This document shows, piece after piece, positions 31,801 to 35,100 of a DNA stretch of 40,556 nucleotides. The first letter of the stretch is position 1, and the number at the start of each line of letters is the position of its first letter. The position numbers were made by a program, and so were the translations under genes. Where the stretch lies: NCBI GenBank assembly GCA_027483805.1, contig JAIXTS010000258.1, positions 1-40,556 of the forward strand, given 5' to 3'. Source of the DNA: Azospirillum sp. (GTDB lineage: Bacteria; Pseudomonadota; Alphaproteobacteria; Azospirillales; Azospirillaceae). The notes beneath the pieces were generated by a model. That model saw nothing but the letters and a program-made list of their open reading frames with translations. It was not told the DNA's origin and searched no databases.

Positions 31801-32164
31801 CGACAGAGAGGAAGCCGAAATCATCGGATGGCGGATGAGAACCCATGAGGCGACGGTCGCGGCCGAAGCCGGCCCCTCGAAGGGCGGGGCAGACGTGGTC
31901 CCGGCCCCGGCCAGCACCATTCAACCATTCTATGTCCCGACCGGTGCCGATGCGGGCAGGCTCGCCCGGCAGCAGGCATCAGCCTGGTCGCCGCAGGAAC
32001 GCGCGCTCCGCGCCAGCGTGAACAGCGCCCTGATCCAGCAGCAGCAAGCTGCCGGTAATCCCGATCCGAAGATGGTGCATGAACTGCGGCGGGGCCTGCA
32101 GGTGATCAATGGCATGGACAAAGGGAAGAAGATCGGCAGAACCAGCGGGGGAGCCGAGCGATGA
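13826..32164 (+). CDS. Giant polyvalent protein: zincin, N6-methylase, SF2 helicase, AAA+ ATPase, ART-like region, second zincin (6112 aa)
   Basis: One uninterrupted 18.3-kb frame. ATG 13826 has AGGG seven bases upstream; an upstream TTG at 13736 would add a 30-residue low-complexity lead without a ribosome site. Order: zincin 1 (140-395, HELWH 207-211); adenine methylase (about 640-860, EPGAGVG 681-687, NVPF 745-748); SF2/SNF2-like helicase (1345-1926, GVGAGKT 1380-1386, DEAH 1546-1549, QRDGRGVR 1871-1878); coiled segment; AAA+ (2303-2556); about 1700 residues of unrecognised, mostly helical sequence; a possible ADP-ribosyltransferase-like region (4235-4479); Pro/Ala linker (5037-5150); zincin 2 (HELFH 5342-5346); unrecognised tail. 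Methylase plus HxVGAGKT-type helicase in one chain is typical of polyvalent proteins of phages and conjugative elements. Those are thought to enter the recipient with the DNA and counter host defences. The gene overlaps the next by ATGA. The cellular role here is inferred. Confidence 0.88.
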   Translation: MQDQDGSESSTAKPDPRILARTYEVARAREDEAYRTYADFRSRIEQQLLAGGSYGEVLKDAIDALTRGGPSRAVTRARRKLAAKSISATDMGGIEDAAHVWRATGLASVQAVDGIMHLAGRSEAQPEAYAGMAELRQELTLLAQRVNPAVSLDFVREIWGEGPNLQASGAPDGIERMRVAGGYWRADAMIRVALDPARYNVLETTYHELWHSLEQLLSPEEQRVLAAELPARDTKLSRRDLELALAAANVSEADRPPLLKAALGRRANGPGSQVKDSIRRSLPPAEAARVIDALPDRSTLVHRERVAYAFEQWAAARHRGEDKAPRGFAASAGNFLIRLGNWVEGRGFQTVEDIFRKGFDGELGQRAVELANRSPSAYRRLHAIAGDDEEFLTMNMVADNDNGADIGRERVRASAFSVGHEQPGEALRQELMTPQRQGEIIISALEAGYPTKTALTAYRNLVDQAVEAVTMSRPLHRLDELGLTIDPGLEPLGTFSLSGATGNRLIIVDFQEDGAIAGMKEKAPNDPMAFKPSYRVPQRTENALPVSMQADAMVGSDHRLSPSFLTGAVGTDTRMRLLDEALDTVSALKLAGRPPTPEEAARLASYPGVGALPRLFDAPKQQSPAARDLRQRLEQVAGPGFANVERSVLNAHYTDPRIIQAVWDALGTAGMRDDPAPRVLEPGAGVGAWIGHRPDWMEARNIWAVEMEPIAAGIIDTLYPSAQLVAKPFETVDLPHGFFTASVGNVPFGDYSLFERGYAGLSIHEHFIAKSLDLTAPGGVVALLTSRYTLDRVDATARERLADQGELMTALRLPSGALGRAGTDVVADLLIMRKREKPLSAMTPAEAEQVRAAEPDWLTVSQVADPLGGPPMTVNSLFAARPDLVMGRLERIDTQFPGRDGAAGIGVTLVGDDGARLGGEAMRNAVAEKMPRLLAAALPAGSYRPSPGVTREDAARATAGIGLQQGRYTLVEGELLQRAGAEMVKPSLNPRQEAMIRDAITLDGALRQVLGGQVQGAEPQQRDVDRVALMSAYTDFTSRHGQLRSRPVARLLADDPVLCQLAGLERPGRDQNLADIFYRDVLAPEGETRAQTLAEATFVSLDRRGRLDAEFMAGLLGQEAPEKIESDLLHTGLAFKDPISRELVEAVRYLSGDVVGKLASAREAAVSDPAFTANVHALEAIQPPRIGHQDIAVTMGATWQGQPTISEFVRDLVGADAAQHLSVAYTEADASWHVSATKTAKREPGIDAWSVEGKAGGGRQGLDILQDALNDRRPLITATTRQPDGKTISVLDLDATMEARAKIASIQARFAGWIWSDPERTERLVDRYNDLNNRWREPAPAGEQLTFPGAEPSRIARMRATQRNGVHRILSQASTGLFHGVGAGKTDTYVAAAMKAKDLGLVRKPMLSVLAATLGQVTEDARSMYPGKQVLAWPEGNVTPADRRAFWGAVRTGDWDLVIVPHNASEALPLSPDLEARYLKEYAGQYKEAAAAIDAASPDDRGRPKAKRYERQAARLEARAAEMLKTGRQADAVYFDDIGVDMLMIDEAHRLKNLPTPTRHENVKGLPSGESRRSSRVEAQARYLEQTGGKFVPGTGSPISNSLAEAFTWQRFIQRELLKKAGLTHFDAWVMTFGAIDDRIELDVAGQPRLVQRLARFDNVPELQAMLRQSADIVPSSRIPGLKRPAAMVQAVIVPSTQDQLDGMTDLASRADAVRSGKVEPTDDNLLKISTDGRRLAMDPRLLADDAEPGGKVAAIATNVARIANDNPGTTQLVFFDYGVNAGKDSGFSFRDGLKAELAAQGLGPDKVLDFWELKEQGPDAVEQAKQRLREGTAVIGLGSTEILGTGVNVQDRLIALHNADVPWLLAHLQQRDGRGVRTGNLNEKVWIYRYVTEQSFDAAGWGLMAAKEAFIDQFLNGEAIGRSMVGDRDELLSAGEIAALAAGSGLLLSHARIGADIRALEAEVSGMTRVRTDLRERANRADAEAAALIGDAARHGPLAEAAWKAVDGGQAGSVSLKPTDGQQGSGAEPITGAELGAWLRHQQAAERRLVTKTVKSDQAQASRSRPERIVGDVLGAGGEPTGIQIVFPARRSSFDGPAPLMLKGPGGYLSPPLPLRGGDELAAAALLGLIVDLSELPDSLNISAAELKERAGALRARAAEVSLGDRQARLGEHRRNLRRIEARLSLPAPDPRRLERLSDLAGLTPDDAARKLDDALERLDAAQGSRSARLNAEGEAALWNAVLQRLEGTVTKTGGEIGFPSGIDLRQPAQFSLGTWPTSSWPQNHGVGQAKAQEQPSSALRRLPVDANENVQGIIGQPDLAQEIASLAKSLNSGAELPRGVLFAGPSGTGKTMAIEVLAALVPEIPVFATSGTRLESSFIGGTSEVIHRTFDEVRRAAARHGAAVLFIDELDQIGSREELLRDGSMQHRRELVNAMLEEMNGAGLQSQSGRIVVIAATNRPDDIDPALRRPGRFDFTIQTHLPDVQGRIELLSQRLAGHLGSDLDTLVRGLAERSSGASQAALDGTVREAFRLAKLSSEPLSATHVELAERKVRPGRPSLPADRQALLDLISRTITSGPDGQVTDEGRSAGSALARRAILAGLPGTKVFEPGAAVGPLSDDAARAVERETRSLVREAIRTGGAQYAIDKRRLDLGGKQRPEQSDAHFTLLTAELDRIMRLEREMDAARRLGVGAPGGPPIDQDAMDRATDELVNAIRGVSPGTSKGFRTLITTAADAAGITPAEMFHAYADYHHGLIERNTWPIGSQRWADAVSAQNSATDRLNASPFALLALPTLSDLMAFGGANIPDQDVLGPVARDLGLLPKGAEPWVGENPVKDLQIRLSLPADDIRRQIEARGYVAAAAPYEVAGQTTLGLAQAVREAGYDPSKHLHVQPFAPDPLLFKLTHIQSSCAGVPATVSDGHPLQSDARLTVSPALLRTPGLFRHSEALPAYGKAVAEGEKLFAEGHRQRARAQFSLGDSYDLQFAGRILENHNLLDLDRAWKVERLPDLDASRLAPSHVLRTGLGLLDDLVTAAGEAGTGIPMGLAIAGRDGFQSAVDIYDALNGVALTSPAGLAGARRRAAIELKHLPMMWPGDSGTLARDFSELLADHADLPSVTRAGGSNAARQMLDQLGVAVEALAPGLHTSVPGARPSLIEAAAAAADRSVPSHEAVEAARGAVQRAGDPRRLPGDLFRARTAMFLRETLDQHLVGHAGQDWADAARAALQADELAVAMGIYRQQLGLPVRERARAQYSVSADHGHPALAAARGDWDQAVQMIKDALGAHLTDRQLDYLGMPVIIHDSPWAAEVETALNRGPMAAALLESRRRSLELIDQQPRMAWPVTSVERWAALWPSCLSGDASTADMALAQRDLLSAMAIAAAIEGAPGSWAQLESHRNKEPAPVDPQRVEALNRLIATARMTPRGTGFARGTPTRRNKAPTMTDIAQFRIDGTTMADNEQSWNLLLRSLERPDFRFALHAGDMKQAAVILEAVRDGGPTSISYHAEILARHVMFDDVLSSTLQQALEQAGLPSDISTIRANLADQRDETADRLGIAGGNAAAIVAENGSDLNLDILQAEAALAQSQGRLADFQANRAGGIMLGAAGVPDARWAQDLPTRLQEAALGLQNASLDGTLSSDLLAGTISSIGFGKPNPNDIQPHVLHEVAGSVAGILQAAASVPLAAMPTWLREEDRQPVPGSASDVAASLSRSLGGRIDDALLAKADAVVGRAEANTLSFGSRTWELAPWRLTRDEFRVQALNRDPAELKRLAGGRLVLQDGAWLEAPEVGRDGFIDAIHLASIAGATEDGRQVPSDIVREAGRFLDGLLDARTIRDQQPDATSATWRMPDVPDATGPEIATSQPLALEHRVALAGLQAEQAAKAIAERWSGTVEAVRDPAMQGSWLMKFADGEVAAKARADAGQSPGVTWSAAWAEAPGVVVSPAGVSVSLMGKGEPPELYRLTRLPDGRPFARRIVRRESTKGFTWRVGPGRYALEGAATSGLFDIGADGMVRPAEITPPASYSVGNLVSIETAFRSPDPQAVKAEWHAARGAWLADLPADEHHPAYRRLMTQLDTESLAAMRERGWEQMDVAVLETHGDGQRILVRRPGWVLAGTAISIVPAGLRTPEPISPQAAVLGRPTSYPATPSDLTWALVHTNSGQVIRRSRGLSEDGDFHLPEAAVKAAEAVSGSTDWAGITEIAQLPPGIRAALLEKIRDVISPYLTEDMALSSERNMRDQTRGTLQERGFGSTVYWIAGDPEEPHLDRAQTTYHLWESEDAALEATGEREVVPVVTRIDAGAVADLERDPDRLQGSVQTILREFWEVNQDQLKSNIADNLITRLLEWDDWDAYREYLLSGLQRHSQVLESFLLQNNLTRGPGQSIEDIPEIDDALKERRDDLTVEFVYADYEVDQFLRDVTIGNWDELTGDFGGDLVGHLAERFRDAGFQGMRYVGNHWDGEPVLAAFDPALVEPDWPTLKETQLTRLDEKARQQAQQEIWRASRTEAELARLKVTVQDQLSSFNIEVLKKEGFDVRHARWLAVPNADLPEVERAHSPIGAFILHGSPREALLDAPPGWQSIQVYSKPAGRLDLRNAGEKSLDAWPQELAPVAKAMREASIIFQGSTAGAEPAAAAAFARIVLDPKNAGDDPMRIFIDRLQATDPNIRSLELPGDRLLEIATVVQARTRLKVAWDAADASGLRRSYGLDRDGKPIATSALGTLSLGLARAMGANGLHVPQALQISGRRSPAIGQLDLSLLPSSTVAELLGLPGGSGASPPIAKNALDRRAEVLALVTVLAPDSHIIWQTQERGVLSSPDQTHIWRAFDQSATALNRIAPGVGSHVEIGDLAELTLTPADLGRIRHLAAAAGIPVTVAELLPDGALQLRVTDEVGTDVHTVEPFRTAADYLATRDQVAAPQDQARDQIKTSLLERARAAAARLNRGEMVAIMPHHGADHVVLADGLATRASAMLPDVAAAPDSRRYGDGLLALPLTHLERLAEQARRSGQNLFISTGPGRDEWRAVAAPGAIERPREPTTSPVQAAAAAQPAAAAPPAFAPAEARTPTSPHQGPPPTPAFTPLERDHSSSAISAAPPAAAAVDFVATTWQPEAAAARSSPAGVTNVSFRPQAPAYQDQQRQHPTAGDTIMSGGQSSELALRLADLTSALNHGGGSPIDVARKSGLLNDILLADMPADAKDDILPLSPGYVAYRDGGGRWASASIDDFIATAGPDGHLAGRYSPALLDQLADYGGRHVADVDATWPEKLAALRGDIVEAVRSVNPGIEIHLTGRLYGVEDVVVGGAQPGGRKPLLGLYFAHHQAIAVSTDVSRGNPLSSAYHELFHSVEGLLTDKERQAVERQFGTGGPYHEAAAEAFGEWATDRAKARKDGRPPEGEGVFRSLGRFVERMNGVLEGRGFRTWDDVFEDALAGKVAARGKTFDVTQKVEAGVAAEIAEKAGLPRLAKQYRDMSAYDGTLAGRAAKLLRGSKGSAKKEPVLTGKVLVDTMRQYVNDASIRAAIQESGYQIKDTVRITGLLKDRDAMLAADLKGSSSTTPVAAGPASRPGPRPAVAARGGAPGPGKPAPARQAKPWEMRAHEFTENIGLSKEPVRNPRYGTQEDREILFYPATAQNPPYRVFVEPGSDRNHALNDARHRLHGLVVADALRQGHLVPLALGEDHPTLAQDIRATFERHIDTGPKLKAVSDPAYEPGVPGMAPTRTVGIAARAPDPVGAGVPMPQPVQPVGDPFYKSAGDPFLTAAFSGRLTEVERVYEQQIAGRLPLGMAYGHDLEDQRASNMTAGMSVRDRVYLDVPDNQRAHAMHVGAMPCHKTGLLYLPPQMSDQHRTSMLQAWPEWQSAARWRDYRAVMPHQSVEAAQAGLRHDPLNDAWYLPSPRDAGFRMHPMATQFPRIDLDTPSPAQRIQAHRAAAFYSLGSEALSRRDRSRDAVGPITASIDGNVSSAATVAGNISAGAALAGVDATHGIVTVRPRDREEAEIIGWRMRTHEATVAAEAGPSKGGADVVPAPASTIQPFYVPTGADAGRLARQQASAWSPQERALRASVNSALIQQQQAAGNPDPKMVHELRRGLQVINGMDKGKKIGRTSGGAER
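14243..15010 (+). other. Domain: zincin 1 of the giant protein
   Basis: HELWH (207-211) gives the HExxH zinc site. A downstream E-x-x-A-Y-A-F (Glu304 to Phe310) fits a gluzincin third ligand. The segment ends in WVEGRGFQTVEDIF, also found after zincin 2. This resembles the metallopeptidase domains described in polyvalent proteins. Confidence 0.75.
15743..16405 (+). other. Domain: N6-adenine DNA methyltransferase
   Basis: The S-adenosylmethionine motif EPGAGVG (681-687) and the catalytic NVPFGDY (745-751) stand in the usual spacing of class I N6-adenine methylases, with YTDPRIIQAVWDALG ahead of them. The usual N-P-P-F is N-V-P-F here, a variant I associate with methylase-helicase fusions of mobile elements. 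It would modify the incoming element's own DNA; target unknown. Confidence 0.8.
17858..19603 (+). other. Domain: SF2 (SNF2-like) helicase
   Basis: Motif I FHGVGAGKT (Lys1385), motif II IDEAHRLKN (1545 on), a motif III-like PGTGSPISNS and motif VI QRDGRGVRTGN (1871 on) are present in order. Spacing fits helicases fused to N6-methylases in plasmids and phages. Residues needed for ATP hydrolysis appear intact. Confidence 0.85.
20732..21493 (+). other. Domain: classical-clade AAA+ ATPase (FtsH/Cdc48-like)
   Basis: Walker A GPSGTGKT (2346-2353), Walker B VLFIDELD (2406-2413), sensor 1/SRH AATNRPDDIDPALRRPGRFD (2457-2476) with arginine-finger candidates. The closest match in style is FtsH or Cdc48, but no M41 peptidase follows. 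A possible job is to unfold or remodel protein substrates. Confidence 0.88.
26528..27262 (+). other. Possible ADP-ribosyltransferase-like region
   Basis: The end (FRDAGFQGMRYVGNHWDG then FDPALVEPDW) resembles the C-terminal GIxGxRYxxG...FD pattern of ART domains in polyvalent proteins. The front GFGSTVYWIAGDP could hold the first strands. The canonical NAD-binding Arg/His and catalytic Glu cannot be assigned with confidence. Confidence 0.3.
28934..29275 (+). other. Pro/Ala-rich disordered linker of the giant protein
   Basis: Residues 5037-5150 are rich in Ala, Pro, Thr and Gln (AAAAAQPAAAAPPAFAP and similar). They separate the body of the protein from the C-terminal zincin module, and end at an in-frame ATG with a ribosome site. 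Confidence 0.8.
29264..29278 (+). promoter_or_regulatory. Internal ribosome site and ATG within the giant gene
   Basis: GGAG (29264-29267) lies eight bases before an in-frame ATG (29276, Met5151), right after the disordered linker. Initiation here would give a separate 962-residue protein holding zincin 2. The same GGAG-N8-ATG arrangement starts the 129-residue gene at 36990. Use in vivo is unproven. Confidence 0.4.
29621..30151 (+). other. Domain: zincin 2 of the giant protein, paralogue of zincin 1
   Basis: HELFH (5342-5346) and E-x-x-A-E-A-F (Glu5372 to Phe5378), then VLEGRGFRTWDDVF. The leading VNPGIEIHLTGRLYG parallels VNPAVSLDFVREIWG of zincin 1. The two modules are therefore an internal duplication about 5100 residues apart. 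Confidence 0.78.
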
Positions 32165-35100
32165 GCATCTCGGATCCACGGGACCAATGGTCAACGCCGG
32201 TGTCGGCCGACCTGGACGATGTCGAGGCGGCAAGGATTCTTGCGGGCTGGACGCCAACCTCAGTGCTTGGTCCTCTGCCCCCTGCCGCCGCATTCTTCAG
32301 CGTGGGCCGAAGCCCGATCCAATCGGACGCTACCGCACACATTGACCGGATAAGCTGGGTGGGCTTGGCGCCGACCCTGGTTGCCGGCTTCAGGCCTGAT
32401 GGCATAGAACGCAGGCAGGCGTTCAGGGCAGCCCTTGAAAATATCGGTCGCAAAGTCATGCCCGTTGAATCAGAGGCGGGAGCTGTCGCGATTGCCGACC
32501 ATGTCTGGTCACTCGAAGGACAGAATGAAGTCGTGCCCGCCGGCGGCATCACGACGCCTTTTCTCAATAGGGTTGGAGACGTCAGGTGGCAGCCGGTTGT
32601 GGCACTTGCAACCAGTCTGCGACCAGACGGAGTGCTGGTGCATGAGGCGTGGCATGTGCATAATCGTGCGGGCCGAATCCCCCCGGAAGTGAGCGATGAC
32701 CTCAAACAAGCAGCCAAACGAGACCCTGCACTTTTCGACAAATTCGGCGTCACAGCCGGATATGGCCACCTCGTCCGCGACGAGGCCTATCTCGCCGAGG
32801 AATTGGGGGCTTATGCCTTTGAGGCTCTCGTCCGCACCGCCGATGGCGATAAAGGACGGACCGTATCGGATACTCTCCTGCTCGGCCGAGGACTTCCTCT
32901 TCGCTCGCCGCTGATCCGGGACTTGCCGGGCAGCTATGCTCGTGTATTCGAAGAGCTTTTATATGGGGACCGGGCGCTGCTGCCCGCAGACCCGGTCGCA
33001 GCACTTCGCCCTTTTCGTCAAGACCTCTTGTCGGACAGGACGATACTGCGAAAGTCCCTGCCGTCCCGTGACATCGTCAGCTATTCGATTGGACGCGGCG
33101 GCCGGGGTCGACGACCCCTCACCTATCCAATTCTGGAGGGGATATTCACGGACCCGGCGGATGGCTCGGTATCGACCATTGTCAGCACGGCTGCCGGAGC
33201 ACGGGAAACGCGGTCGGGATATGCCGACCGCGAGGAAGCTCGCGAAGCGCTCGCAAACCAATATGGATCCTTGATCTTCTGGCCATCCTCCCGCGGCCCC
33301 CAGTTCCGGGTCGAACCACCGCGGCCCGATATGCGGGAGCTGCGCTGGCACAACCCTGTGCCAGACCCGGGGAACCCGAACCTGGTGCAGTGGGATGCCA
33401 GCATCACCGGCACCGCGCTCGATGGCGCGGGCTACCGGCTTTCGCACGATGCACGGACCCGCCAAGCCTCCCTGCATTTCATTACCCCTTCCGGGAACCA
33501 GCGCTGGGTCGCCGACATGTTCAATCGGCGCGATCCGGTGGAGGCTCGTGATCGAGCCCTGCCGGAGATGCGCCAGCATCTGGACAGCCTGGTCGCCCGC
33601 TTGGCCCACACAAGGACACGAATGGAACCTTCAAAGGTAGGTGTCCAGTTTCGCGCGCGAGTTGCTGACGTTCAACCGGGCCTATCCTCTAACCTGAACT
33701 CCACGCCGACCGCCAACGGAGCCGCCGCCATGATCTTCGATGCCTCGTCCCACCCTTTCGTGAAGCCCGCAGGTCACCTCGCGCGCGCCATCCAGGTCAT
33801 GCACCAGCAGAAGGTTCCGGTGCCGCCGGAACTTCTCCGCGCTTCGCAGGAGGTCGTCTCACGGACACTCTCCCTCTATGATGGACCCTCGCCGGCCCTG
33901 GAGCAGGAAACGGCCGGCTGGATCGGCAAGGCGCTGGAAGTGCGGCTTCCCCCCGGCATTCCGCAGGAGGCACTGGTCGCCCTGAAGGAAATGAAGGACT
34001 CCATGCCTCCCGGGACGCTCGCCCCAGCCGGACAGGCAAACGCCCTGGCCATGACAACTGCACCCGGTGCCGCAGAGAAGGCCTCCTTCCCCTTCCTGCC
34101 CATCGGTGCCGGCCTGGCGGTTGCCGCCGCCGGAACCGGGATCGCCGGCAGTGAATCCGGTCGGGAGCTGGGCCTCAGTGCGCTTGATCGCCTTGCCGAT
34201 ATCGCCGGCATGGCCCCTGATCCGTCACGCGACCTTGTCGGCTTCGCTTCCTGGTATCTCGACAAGGGCCTCGATGCGCTGAAGGAGACCGGCGCCGGGA
34301 TCGGCGACCAAGTCGGGCAATGGCTGGGCACCAAGGCGCCCTCGTTCAGCGAGGATCCAATCGGCTATCTCGGATGGCAGGCGGACCAGCTGAAGGGGTA
34401 TTTCCAGGGCGCCGATGGCGCTGCTGCCAACGCAACCGACTGGTCGGCCCTGGTCGGTGAGAATCTCGGACTCTCGCCCGGCGGTGATAGCTTCGCCGAA
34501 ATGCTTGGCCAGGCCCGAGCCGGCCAGGATCTGCCGACGGTCTCCGACCTGCTCGACCAGCTCGGCACCTCAGCGACGGAAACCCTCGATGCGATGGCCG
34601 GCAGCATCGCCGATCTTCGGCCACAGGACCTCATCCCCGCCTCGCCTCCCACCGACCTGTCGCTTCCGCTCCCGGCCGATATTCCGCATGTATTCCCGCC
34701 CACCAACGGGACCGACTTCCTGGATGGGCTTGTGCCGGGCGTCCAGCGGCTCGCGGACAGCCTTCGCGAAGCCGGCACGGCGGAGCTTGCCATCGGGACC
34801 GGCCCCAAGGCCAGCTTCCTGGGCAAGTTGGTAGAGCAGGCAGGCAGTTTCTGGGATCAGGCCGTCAGTTTCGTGAAGGATCTGCTCCCGGATCTGTCAA
34901 ACGCTCCACTCGACAAGCTCAGCGATATTGCAACGGACCCGTCGACCCTGGACCAGGCCTTCACAGGCCTGACCCAGTTCGCCCATTCCGCCGTCCAGAT
35001 CGCTACAAGCGTGCAGTTCTCGACCGGACATGGCAATTCGGGAACGTCGGCGCCCGAGGTGAAGGCGTTGCTCGACAAGTTCGGCACGCCCGAACTCGCC

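Noticed and set aside
29351-31924. 857-residue open frame on the minus strand inside the giant gene
   Set aside because: Antisense shadow of a GC-rich gene. It lacks any protein motif, while the plus frame carries zincin 2 and coding-like composition.
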